Source: Bacteroidales bacterium
Lineage (GTDB): Bacteria; Bacteroidota; Bacteroidia; Bacteroidales; UBA932
Length of the DNA stretch: 64,000 bases
Direction: 5' to 3'
Assembly (NCBI GenBank): GCA_023227835.1
Contig: JALOCI010000012.1
Span: 1-64,000 of the forward strand
Positions 45,081 to 54,002 of this stretch are shown in pieces (position 1 is the first letter of the stretch; each line of letters opens with the position of its first letter). The notes beneath the pieces are model-generated. The model searched no databases. It was not told the DNA's origin and saw nothing but the letters and a program-made list of their open reading frames with translations. The position numbers and the translations under genes are program-made.

Positions 45081-46688
45081 ATGAAGAACAAGAGAACTCT
45101 TTCGCTTTGGTTTCTGGTGGTTTTATCCTCTTTGCTCCTGACCTTGCCATTTGTGGTTCCACATGCTGGCCTCATTTTACTGATAGCCTTTATTCCGCTT
45201 TTCCAGCTCGAGAAGATAATTACTGAGAATAATATAAGGAGAGGTTATATTTATTACTATTCAGCCTTTCTGCTATGGAATGTATTTGCCACATACTGGA
45301 TATATAACGCAACATTGGCAGGAGCCATTGCTGCATGCACACTCAATGCACTTCAAATGGCGCTGATATTCGGTGCTTTCAGATGGTTCAAGCGCAAGAC
45401 AAAACCGGCTCTTGCCTATCTTTTCTTTGTACTGGCCTGGCTTGCCTGGGAGCATTTTTATTATGAAGCAGAGATATCATGGACGTGGCTCGTTTTAGGA
45501 AACGGATTTGCGACAACAATCAAGAATATTCAGTGGTATGAGTATACAGGAGTATTGGGAGGGTCACTGTGGGCACTGATTGTCAATCTCCTGCTTTTTA
45601 ATCTTGTAAATGACAAGAATAGAAGAATAAAGCCTTTTTATATCAAATCAGCACTAACTGTTTTAATAATAGCATTTCCATTAGTCACATCCCGAATAAT
45701 ATTCTCAACATACAACGAGAAACCGGACCAGCGTGAATTTGTGGTACTTCAGCCAAATATCGATCCTTACAATGACAAATTCGGGAATCTTTCACAGATA
45801 CAGCAGGATGATATTCTTATGACAATTGCAGAAACGGCAGTTACAGATAGTACAGATTTCGTACTGGCACCTGAAACATTTACCTCGGGGGTTCTTGAAA
45901 ATGATTTGGGGAATAACAGGACGTTCTCCAGGTTTTCGCAGCTGCTAAATGAAAAAAAGTGTGCAAATGCGATTTTTGGGGCCACATCATTTTACATTTA
46001 TCCGGGCGGCCCTGAGATTAAAACACCTACCTATACGGCCAGAAGAACAGAGAGAGGCTGGTTTGACACATTCAATTCAGCTATCTATATGGATTCTGCC
46101 GGCAGGTCTATGATTTATCATAAGTCAAAACTTGTTGTCCTCGTGGAATATTTCCCATATCCTCAATACCTGAAATTCCTCAGCAACCTTGCCATTGATC
46201 TTGGCGGGACATCGGGTGGTTTCGGGACTCAAAAGGAGAGAGAGGTGTTTAATTCTGTCAATGACAGCATCCGGATAGGGACGGCAATTTGTTATGAGTC
46301 CGTTTACGGAGACTTCTACAGGGATTATGTTCTTAACGGAGCAAATGTCATGTCAATAATAACTAATGACGGATGGTGGGGAGATACACCGGGTTATAGC
46401 CAGCATCTGCGCTATGCATCATTGAGGGCAATAGAGACCAGAAGATCAATCGCAAGGTCGGCAAATACAGGAATCTCGGCACTGATTGATCAGCGTGGTG
46501 TTATACAAGATTCTCTTGGATGGTGGCAGAGAGGCTATGTTAAGGGAAATCTTAACCTAAACAGTAAAATTACGACATTTGTCAGATATGGTGATTACAT
46601 AGGCAGGGCTGCCTATGCATCAATGCTTCTCTTTATCGGACTTTTCCTGCTTATTACTTTAAAAATCTACGGGAAGGAGACGGTATAA
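45081..46688 (+). CDS. lnt: apolipoprotein N-acyltransferase
   Basis: Lnt adds the third acyl chain to lipoproteins at the inner membrane. The 535-residue protein has about seven membrane helices at the start and a nitrilase-like (C-N hydrolase) domain. The nitrilase triad is Glu in LAPETFTSG, Lys in YHKSKLVVLVEYFPYP and Cys in TAICYESVYGDF. WWGDTPGYSQHL matches the family signature region. A membrane helix closes the protein. Its last 35 nt overlap the 3' end of the convergent UbiD-family gene. Confidence 0.95.
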   Translation: MKNKRTLSLWFLVVLSSLLLTLPFVVPHAGLILLIAFIPLFQLEKIITENNIRRGYIYYYSAFLLWNVFATYWIYNATLAGAIAACTLNALQMALIFGAFRWFKRKTKPALAYLFFVLAWLAWEHFYYEAEISWTWLVLGNGFATTIKNIQWYEYTGVLGGSLWALIVNLLLFNLVNDKNRRIKPFYIKSALTVLIIAFPLVTSRIIFSTYNEKPDQREFVVLQPNIDPYNDKFGNLSQIQQDDILMTIAETAVTDSTDFVLAPETFTSGVLENDLGNNRTFSRFSQLLNEKKCANAIFGATSFYIYPGGPEIKTPTYTARRTERGWFDTFNSAIYMDSAGRSMIYHKSKLVVLVEYFPYPQYLKFLSNLAIDLGGTSGGFGTQKEREVFNSVNDSIRIGTAICYESVYGDFYRDYVLNGANVMSIITNDGWWGDTPGYSQHLRYASLRAIETRRSIARSANTGISALIDQRGVIQDSLGWWQRGYVKGNLNLNSKITTFVRYGDYIGRAAYASMLLFIGLFLLITLKIYGKETV

Positions 46689-48366
46689 ACTCTCCGATTC
46701 CTAAATCTGACCATTTTTCATCTATGGCTTTGATTGTCTGTTCAGAAGAAACTGCAATGTCTGGCCATTCACGGACTCCTTGCCCGCGACTCTTGCTTCT
46801 TGCATCCATGACAAGTCTGCCGTTTACAAAGCGGCTGTCTCTTATAGGGTCACAGTTTGCGCCCCATTGCCATAAGGCAATGTATTCATCATCTTTATTA
46901 ATCTCTTTGTCGAGAACGATTGTTATCAACCCCTCATTTTTATCTGTGTCATTAGTAAATGAAACAGCGACTTGACAGGTTGAATCTGATGTTGTTACAT
47001 TTCCGCTCTCCTCGGCCATTTTTTTTGTGGCGTCAATAAGCATTTTACCGCCAAATCCGCATGACGGGGCTGCATGGTCCAAAACGTCTAGCGGGCCTCT
47101 GCTGAAATGTGTATCCCTTTTCGGAGTATAATTCTCAAGTATTGCATTAATAACATGTTCTCTGTTCCTTACATCCACATTTTCATCAACTATTACCATA
47201 ATTTTGTTAAACATCATCTGTCCGGCACCCCATAATGCATGGGCTACTTTTATGGCCTCTCCGGGATAACTCTTCTTTATACTGATAAAAGCCAGATTAT
47301 GTCCGCAACCCTCTTCAGGGAGATGCATGTCTTTCATTTCGGGAACCATGGCGAACTTTATAGGAGTAAGGAATATCCTCTCAGTTGCAAGAGCCATGTA
47401 TTTGTCCTCCTGAGGAGGAACTCCAACGAGTGTTGCCGGATAAATTGCATCCTTCTTATGTGATATGCATGTTATGTGTAGTAGGGGGTAAAGGTCTGTC
47501 AATGAGTAATATCCGGTATGGTCTCCGAAAGGGCCCTCCTTGACTAAATCCTCCTTTCTCTCAATATATCCCTCTATCACAAAATCACAATCAGCCGGTA
47601 CCTTCAGTGGCTGGGTAAGGCATTCGGTTAGTTCCACTGCCTTGTTCCTGAGAAATCCGGCAAGCAGGTACTCGTCTATTCCATCAGGTAGTGGAGCTGT
47701 AGCAGAATATGTGTAAACAGGATCTCCTCCGAGTGTTATAGCAACCGGAAATTGATTTGTCTTACACGCCGCAAAATGACGCGCTCCTGTCTTGTGGCGG
47801 TGCCAGTGCATACCTGTTGTCTCTTCTGAGAAGACCTGCATCCGGTACATCCCGAGATTTCTTTGACCTGTCTCAGGATCTTCGGTGTGGACCATCGGCA
47901 GGGTTATAAATTTTCCTCCATCGTCAGGCCAGCACTGTAACACCGGTAATCTTCCCAATTCCGGTTTGAATAGAATAACTTCCTGGCAAGGAGCATCTCC
48001 TTTGAACTTTTTCGGAAACCAATCCGATGCCTCTTTTAATTGTGGCAGTATCTTTAGTTTCTCTATCAAAGAGTGCCTTTCGGCAGAGAATTCGCCAATG
48101 AGATTTTTAAAATAGCTCTCGATTTCCTCATAAGATTCCACTCCAAGAGCATACAACATTCTTTTATGTGAACCGAACATGTTGGTAATGACAGGAAAGG
48201 CTGTCCCTGTATTCTCAAAAAGGATTGCTTTGCCTCCATCAGGCTGTTTCGATATCCTGTCGGTTATCTCTGCAATTTCAAGTACGGGATCAACAAATTC
48301 CTTAATCCGTATGAGTTCCCCTTTAGAGTCCAGAAACTCGGTAAAATCTTTCAGACTTTTGTACAT
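46654..48366 (-). CDS. UbiD family decarboxylase
   Basis: The 570-residue protein is a prenyl-FMN-dependent UbiD-type decarboxylase. Conserved blocks include GKAILFENTGTAFPVITNMF (start), HRHKTGARHF, the acid/base Glu region KEGPFGDHTGYYSLTD and the metal/cofactor GCGHNLAFISIKKSYPGEA. UbiD decarboxylates aromatic or alpha,beta-unsaturated acids, in quinone synthesis or catabolism. The gene is last in an operon, 7 nt after the FAD/Fe-S dehydrogenase. No UbiX (prenyl-FMN maker) gene is seen in this window. Confidence 0.9.
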   Translation of the reverse strand: MYKSLKDFTEFLDSKGELIRIKEFVDPVLEIAEITDRISKQPDGGKAILFENTGTAFPVITNMFGSHKRMLYALGVESYEEIESYFKNLIGEFSAERHSLIEKLKILPQLKEASDWFPKKFKGDAPCQEVILFKPELGRLPVLQCWPDDGGKFITLPMVHTEDPETGQRNLGMYRMQVFSEETTGMHWHRHKTGARHFAACKTNQFPVAITLGGDPVYTYSATAPLPDGIDEYLLAGFLRNKAVELTECLTQPLKVPADCDFVIEGYIERKEDLVKEGPFGDHTGYYSLTDLYPLLHITCISHKKDAIYPATLVGVPPQEDKYMALATERIFLTPIKFAMVPEMKDMHLPEEGCGHNLAFISIKKSYPGEAIKVAHALWGAGQMMFNKIMVIVDENVDVRNREHVINAILENYTPKRDTHFSRGPLDVLDHAAPSCGFGGKMLIDATKKMAEESGNVTTSDSTCQVAVSFTNDTDKNEGLITIVLDKEINKDDEYIALWQWGANCDPIRDSRFVNGRLVMDARSKSRGQGVREWPDIAVSSEQTIKAIDEKWSDLGIGEFIPSPSRRFLK

Positions 48367-48373
48367 AATGGTC

Positions 48374-51205
48374 TTATCTTGAGGCCTCCTCTACCAGATA
48401 CATTATTGATGAGTATGTTATACCACTGTGGTAAGAGAGACCAATTTCGCATGTCCTTGAGGTTGCATATCCTTCGGAACAATCCTTACTCTGTTCTCTC
48501 AGTAATCTTAGCCCGTGTTTATTCAGTTCAGGAAGCAGGAAACCTCTGTCACCGGCAAAACCGCAACAGTTGCTCTCGATTCGGACAACCTCTCTGGCAC
48601 ATTTAGTGGCTATGTTGTATAACGTGTTGTCAACCTCCATCTTTTTTGCACTGCAGACAGCAAAGACTGCAACTTTCCTCTCTACCGGATGAATTTTCAA
48701 CCTTTCAATCAGAAATTCATCTATAAACTGTGCCGGTTCATATAATTTCAAACGTTCACCCATGTTTGACCTCATTGTGTAGAGGCAAGGGCTCATATCA
48801 CAAAGAACCGGGATTCTGCCTCCATCTGATGCCTTCATCAAAGCTGCTTCCAGTTTGTCAGACGCACTCTTTCCCGCTTTTACGAATCCTTTGCTGGAAA
48901 AAGCCATACCACAGCACAATGAGTTCATTTTCTCAGGGTAGATTATCTCATATCCGGCCCTTTGAAGTAAAGCCTTTGTGACCTGTGTCATCTCCATAGA
49001 ACTCTTATAATCCTTGGATACTCCCATACTCCTTGTTATGCATGACGGGAAGTAAACCACCTTAAGGACTGAAGCTGAAGCAACATGGTTTTGTTTTTCG
49101 ATTTGTTTTTCATTTATTGAAGATGCGCCATTTGGAAAATGTTCGTTCCATAAAGGAATGGTACTTCCTGATATATATCTAAGGGAACTTGCAATAGTGC
49201 CGAAGATTTTTTTCCCTGTAACTAATCTTATATAATACAGGGCAGACAAACCTGTTCTCATGGCAGCTGTAACTTTTCCCATGTTTGCAGATACCGAGGC
49301 TGCGATTTTTTCTCCCTTTTCCGAATGACTTTCGTGTCTAAGCTCCTTGACCAATTTGCCGGTGTCTATCTTGACAGGACATTTCATTGCACACAGACTG
49401 TCTGTGGCGCAGGTGGCAAGTCCGGAATATTTGTAAAGAGACTTTATTTCAGCTGCTCTGTGAGGTTCCTCCCCGGTCTGATTCAGACGCTCAATCTCTC
49501 TGTGAATAGCAACTCTCTGTCTCGGAGATAGTGTGAATCCTTCTGCAACACAGACACCTTCGCAGAAACCGCACTCCATACACTTATCCGCACTCTCTCT
49601 GATTGTTGCCATTGGTTTAAGATTTTTCAGGTGTATCTTATGGTCTTCGTTGAGAATAACACCTGGATTCAATATGCCTTTCGGATCAAATAATATTTTC
49701 ACCTCACGCATTATTCTGTAGGCATTTTCACCCCACTCTTTCTCAACGTATGGTGCCATGTTTCTGCCGGTTCCGTGTTCAGCCTTTAGCGATCCATTGT
49801 ATTTATCCACCACCATATCTGCCAGATCATCCATAAACCGACTGTATCTTTCCGTTTCAGCATCATTGTTAAAATTGGGACTGAACATGAAGTGCATATT
49901 ACCTTCCAGGGCATGTCCGAAAATAACTGCTTCGTTGTATCCGTGCTTGAGAAACAGCGCTTGTAGATCCAGTACGGCTTTTGCAAGTGATGGTACAGGG
50001 AAACATACATCCTCAATTATTGATGTGGTACCGCTTTTTCTCATGCCGGCAACAGTAGGTAAGGATTCTTTACGAATTTTCCATAATGCTGCCTGTTCAG
50101 TCGGACTCTGTGTAAAATTGAGAGGCAGTAAAGTATTTATATTCGATATATTCTCCTTAATCCTGTTTATATTCTCCTCAAGTTTCTCCTGATTTTCTGC
50201 CTTTGTCTCAATTAGAAGTGCAGTGGCATTATCCGGAAGAGTTTTCAGATATTCGGGAACTCCTTTGGCTGAGTCTACAGATTTAAGAGCTGCCCTGTCC
50301 ATAATCTCTACCGCTGTAACCGGCATGGATTTGAGGATAGCCACGGCAATACATGCCTGCTCAATATCAGGATATATTGCCAAAGCAAGGGCTTTATCCT
50401 TGTGTTCTATAACTGTGTTATAAGTAATGTCAGAAATAAACGCCAGGGTTCCTTCAGAACCGATAATAAGATGTTTTAGTATCTCAAACCCGTCATTGAA
50501 ATCAGTAAAGGCATTAAGGCTGTATCCAGTTGTATTCTTTATTTTAAATTTTTGTTTTATCTTCTCCCGGAGTGTCTCGTCAGAGTTAATCTCTCCGGCC
50601 ATTTTTTCCAACCCTTTGATTAAAGATGTATGGCTTTTCAGAAAATTTTCCTTGCTGGAAGAGTCCGCTGTGTCGAGAACTGTGCCGTCACTCATTATAA
50701 CTCTTATGTCAGCTATGGTTTTGTATGAGTTCTCGGATGTTCCGCAACACATTCCGCTGGCATTGTTGGCAGCGATACCTCCAATCATTGCACTGTCTAT
50801 GGATGCCGGGTCGGGACCTATCTTTCTTCCGAATTTTCCAAGATACCCGTTTGCCTGATATCCTCTGAGACCGACCTGCAGTCTTATCTTTCTGCCTTCA
50901 TCAAGAATCTGGTGTTTTTGCCAGCCGTGTGTGGCTACTACAAGAACAGAGTCACTTATCGCCTGTCCGGACAAAGATGTACCGGCAGCCCTGAACGTGA
51001 CCGGAATAGAGAGCTCGTAAGCCTTACTGACTACAAGTTGAAGCTCAGTCTCATCCTGAACTTTAACAACCAGTTTAGGGATGAGTCTGTAAAATGAGGC
51101 ATCCGTGCCAAACGCAAGAGTGCTCAGAGAGTCGTGGTGCATTCTTTCTGCCGGGATACCTTTTAGTAGTTCATTATAGAGCTCCTTGTACTTTCCTGAT
51201 ATCAT
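48374..51205 (-). CDS. FAD-binding and Fe-S oxidoreductase (GlcD/Dld-GlcF fusion)
   Basis: The 943-residue protein joins a FAD_binding_4 dehydrogenase (TFRAAGTSLSGQAISDS, GPDPASIDSAMIGGIAANN) with an FAD-oxidase C domain. It then has a [4Fe-4S] ferredoxin-like segment (CMECGFCEGVCVAEG and CATDSLCAMKCPV) and two Cys-rich CCG modules (CCGMAF and NCCGFAGDRG). This is the architecture of D-lactate, glycolate or D-2-hydroxyglutarate dehydrogenases that pass electrons to quinone. The exact hydroxy-acid is not determined. It overlaps the upstream thioredoxin-like gene by 4 nt and is followed by the UbiD gene 7 nt later. Confidence 0.92.
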   Translation of the reverse strand: MISGKYKELYNELLKGIPAERMHHDSLSTLAFGTDASFYRLIPKLVVKVQDETELQLVVSKAYELSIPVTFRAAGTSLSGQAISDSVLVVATHGWQKHQILDEGRKIRLQVGLRGYQANGYLGKFGRKIGPDPASIDSAMIGGIAANNASGMCCGTSENSYKTIADIRVIMSDGTVLDTADSSSKENFLKSHTSLIKGLEKMAGEINSDETLREKIKQKFKIKNTTGYSLNAFTDFNDGFEILKHLIIGSEGTLAFISDITYNTVIEHKDKALALAIYPDIEQACIAVAILKSMPVTAVEIMDRAALKSVDSAKGVPEYLKTLPDNATALLIETKAENQEKLEENINRIKENISNINTLLPLNFTQSPTEQAALWKIRKESLPTVAGMRKSGTTSIIEDVCFPVPSLAKAVLDLQALFLKHGYNEAVIFGHALEGNMHFMFSPNFNNDAETERYSRFMDDLADMVVDKYNGSLKAEHGTGRNMAPYVEKEWGENAYRIMREVKILFDPKGILNPGVILNEDHKIHLKNLKPMATIRESADKCMECGFCEGVCVAEGFTLSPRQRVAIHREIERLNQTGEEPHRAAEIKSLYKYSGLATCATDSLCAMKCPVKIDTGKLVKELRHESHSEKGEKIAASVSANMGKVTAAMRTGLSALYYIRLVTGKKIFGTIASSLRYISGSTIPLWNEHFPNGASSINEKQIEKQNHVASASVLKVVYFPSCITRSMGVSKDYKSSMEMTQVTKALLQRAGYEIIYPEKMNSLCCGMAFSSKGFVKAGKSASDKLEAALMKASDGGRIPVLCDMSPCLYTMRSNMGERLKLYEPAQFIDEFLIERLKIHPVERKVAVFAVCSAKKMEVDNTLYNIATKCAREVVRIESNCCGFAGDRGFLLPELNKHGLRLLREQSKDCSEGYATSRTCEIGLSYHSGITYSSIMYLVEEASR

Positions 51206-52701
51206 TTTACCAATGTATTTATTGTTGTTGTATTTATTTTCTTAGCAATTATCCTTTTATCACTGTCTAAAAGGTATACCATAGGAACCTCCTCTTTTCT
51301 GAATTTATAATACAGATCCAGCCGATCCTCTTCTTTGACAAAACATCTTTGCCATGGCACCTTAACCTTTTTTAACTCTTTCCCGAATGTGTTAAAATCA
51401 CTTTCGACATCAACAGCTATGATTTTTGCTCCTCTTTTTTTCAGTGATTTGTACATACTCTCAAGATCCATCCCGAAAGGCTTGCATACGGCGCATTTCG
51501 GGCTGTAAAAATAGAGTATTGTATATTTTGAAACTATCTCATGCAAAGCTACCGGCTCCATCTTTTTTGTATAAAAAGTGAACTCATTAGCTATAGCTCC
51601 GGTCATATTTCTTTTAATTCTCTCGGCCATTTTAGGCACGTACTCTCCGGGTATTGAGTTGTCCCACCAAAGGTGAGACCTGTTCTCTATATAATTCTCT
51701 GCGACAAATAGTGCGCATTTCTGATAAGTTGTGTCGTCCGATAGTTGTAAAATGTCAAATAATCGAAGGAACATCATTCTATAGAGATCCGGCCCGCCCT
51801 CTGTGCTTTTTTGATACAGGGGCTCTATAGCAGTTCTCATCGCTGTTGTGTCTCCTATATCAACAACTTTGAGATAGTCTGTTAAAAATGCATCGATATT
51901 CCTTGAAAGCTGCTTTTCATTCTGCGTAACAGATCCCAACAGTTGACCGAGGGCTTTATTGTCGAGGTTTCTGCCTATAACCTTTTTATTAATGTCAAGG
52001 AGAAAAATCTGGGGAGTCTTGAGGACATTGTATAATTTGTGAAACCCGCTTGAAAAATCCGTGTCTATTGTGAATATCCAGTTATCATAGTCCCTGGAAA
52101 ACTCCTGTTTAATAAATTGTTTGAGACGGTTTACGTCAGATTGTGTATAGACGGCATATACTCCAACATCTTCTCCCTGATATTTTTTTATTGTATCTCT
52201 CAGACCGGGAAGCTCTTTTTTGCACAAACTACAGTCTGTATCAAAAAAATAGACAACAGTATATTTTGAATTAAAGCTCCTTAAAGAGTGTCTGATGCCG
52301 GAAGTGTCTTCAAGATTAAGTTCCGGTGCATCCATACCGATAAGCGAGTGCTCGTTGAATTCCACAAACATTCTCAGGAGCAACATTCCGTCATCTCCCT
52401 TCCATTCTAGTTTTTTATTTATAAAATAGTTTTTGGCAATATAAATGGCAACGTTCTCCATTCCCATAACCTTTGAGGAGTAAAACCTGTCAAATAGATA
52501 GCCGGCGATATGTGTCTTTATAATTGTGTCTTCTGTGAACCCGATCAGATAGTCACATGCTTTGATAAGAGAGTCCGCCACAGGCGGAGTCATTGAAATA
52601 TACTCCTCAATGTATCTTTCCAGTTTTTCTCTCTCCTGACAATATGCAGAAATTGAAAGGCCGAAAATAAGGAGCAGTGTTAAGAGTAATTTGCGGATCA
52701 T
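51202..52701 (-). CDS. two-domain thioredoxin-like protein (DUF5106-type)
   Basis: The 499-residue protein starts with a signal peptide (MIRKLLLTLLLIFGLSIS). It has two copies of the same unit: a helical stretch (residues 21-120 and about 265-375) followed by a TlpA-like thioredoxin domain. The redox pairs are Cys157-x-x-Cys160 (TDCSLCKKE) and Cys403-x-x-Cys406 (PKCAVCKPF). The repeat of the helical part is visible in AIYIAKNYFINK and CALFVAENYIEN. It is probably a periplasmic disulphide reductase or isomerase. Both ends overlap neighbouring genes by 4 nt, binding it to coaD and the dehydrogenase. Confidence 0.87.
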   Translation of the reverse strand: MIRKLLLTLLLIFGLSISAYCQEREKLERYIEEYISMTPPVADSLIKACDYLIGFTEDTIIKTHIAGYLFDRFYSSKVMGMENVAIYIAKNYFINKKLEWKGDDGMLLLRMFVEFNEHSLIGMDAPELNLEDTSGIRHSLRSFNSKYTVVYFFDTDCSLCKKELPGLRDTIKKYQGEDVGVYAVYTQSDVNRLKQFIKQEFSRDYDNWIFTIDTDFSSGFHKLYNVLKTPQIFLLDINKKVIGRNLDNKALGQLLGSVTQNEKQLSRNIDAFLTDYLKVVDIGDTTAMRTAIEPLYQKSTEGGPDLYRMMFLRLFDILQLSDDTTYQKCALFVAENYIENRSHLWWDNSIPGEYVPKMAERIKRNMTGAIANEFTFYTKKMEPVALHEIVSKYTILYFYSPKCAVCKPFGMDLESMYKSLKKRGAKIIAVDVESDFNTFGKELKKVKVPWQRCFVKEEDRLDLYYKFRKEEVPMVYLLDSDKRIIAKKINTTTINTLVK

Positions 52702-53174
52702 TTTACTTTCATATATCGAGAGATATCCACCCCTTCAGGCAGAAGGAGAGAGGCATCTCCGCCATTTATCAGAACATCCCTGACTACTGTTGATGAAATG
52801 AATGAGAACTCATGACCTGACGGAATGAATACAGTGAGAATTTCCGGAGCCATTCTTGAATTGGCTTGTGCTACAACTCTTTCCATTTCAAAATCCGTAG
52901 TAGTCCTAAGACCGCGAATTATGAATCTGATCCCGAGTTGCCGGCAAAATGTAACTGTAAGTCCTGTGTAGGATACAACCTCGACATTATCCATGTCTTT
53001 CAGGGCATCCTGAATCATCGATATTCTCTCATCAACACTGAAAAGTCCTTTTTTCTGCACATTGTAGCCTATGGCAATCACAACCTTGTCAAAAAGTTTT
53101 AATGCAGAATTCAGGATATCCATGTGCCCCAGTGTGAAGGGGTCAAACGAACCGGGAAAAATTGCAGTATTCAT
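52698..53174 (-). CDS. coaD: phosphopantetheine adenylyltransferase
   Basis: CoaD makes dephospho-CoA from 4'-phosphopantetheine and ATP, the penultimate step of CoA synthesis. The 158-residue protein has the nucleotidyltransferase motif GSFDPFTLGHMDIL, RGLRTTTDFEME and the ISSTVVRD ATP-site motif. Length is typical. It lies in the coupled operon with dapF upstream (3-nt gap). Confidence 0.96.
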   Translation of the reverse strand: MNTAIFPGSFDPFTLGHMDILNSALKLFDKVVIAIGYNVQKKGLFSVDERISMIQDALKDMDNVEVVSYTGLTVTFCRQLGIRFIIRGLRTTTDFEMERVVAQANSRMAPEILTVFIPSGHEFSFISSTVVRDVLINGGDASLLLPEGVDISRYMKVK

Positions 53175-53177
53175 ATT

Positions 53178-54002
53178 CTATATCTCAACATCACATGAAA
53201 AAACATAAGTGGCGGGACCCTTCAGTTTGATGTTGGTATAACTGTCCGCCCCGTTGTAGTCAAATTTGACATCCAGGATATCTCCGACGGTCTGTATCCT
53301 TGTTGATACAGTCCCTGACGGATAAAGGTTCCTCTGAAACAGCTTATGGTATGCAATGGCAGATGCGGTCACTCCTGTGCCGCATGCATAGGTTTCGTCC
53401 TCAACACCTCTTTCGAATGTCCTTACATAGAGATCCACACCGTCAGGTATTGCGCTACGGCCCCAGTTGCCTTGTACGAAATTCACATTTGTACCTCCCG
53501 GGAAATTAGGATGGTGTCTCCAGAATTTGCCCTGTTCCAGAACATCGTAATCTTTCAGCTTCTCCACAAAATTAACCAGATGCGGTGAACCGGTATTGAT
53601 AAAAAAAGATTTTGGAGAGTACTCCTTTACTTCATCAACATCAATCATCTCCAGCTCAACAATACATTTCACCGGGGTACCTACGAGCACCGTGGCATGG
53701 TGTTCACCGTCAATTGCTTCAAAATGATAACTATTTATGCCTCGGTGATATGCAAATGCAACCAGACATCTGCCTCCGTTCCCGCACATAGATCCTTCAT
53801 TTCCATCGGCATTGAAGAACTTCATTGAAAAATCAAATTTTTCGCTCTTTTCAAGAAGCATAAGTCCGTCCGCACCTATGCCGAATCTTCTGTGGCACAG
53901 TTGACGTATATTATCCGGAGTCAGAGAAACTACCTCTTCTCTGTTGTCAATAATGACAAAGTCATTGCCGGCTCCCTGATACTTATAGGCTTTGATGTTC
54001 AT
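53178..54002 (-). CDS. dapF: diaminopimelate epimerase
   Basis: DapF converts LL- to meso-diaminopimelate for lysine and peptidoglycan synthesis. The 274-residue protein carries both catalytic Cys motifs, MCGNGGRC and YACGTGVTAS, and the opening YQGAGNDFVIID. It overlaps the LpxB-Ogt gene by 4 nt. Confidence 0.96.
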   Translation of the reverse strand: MNIKAYKYQGAGNDFVIIDNREEVVSLTPDNIRQLCHRRFGIGADGLMLLEKSEKFDFSMKFFNADGNEGSMCGNGGRCLVAFAYHRGINSYHFEAIDGEHHATVLVGTPVKCIVELEMIDVDEVKEYSPKSFFINTGSPHLVNFVEKLKDYDVLEQGKFWRHHPNFPGGTNVNFVQGNWGRSAIPDGVDLYVRTFERGVEDETYACGTGVTASAIAYHKLFQRNLYPSGTVSTRIQTVGDILDVKFDYNGADSYTNIKLKGPATYVFSCDVEI

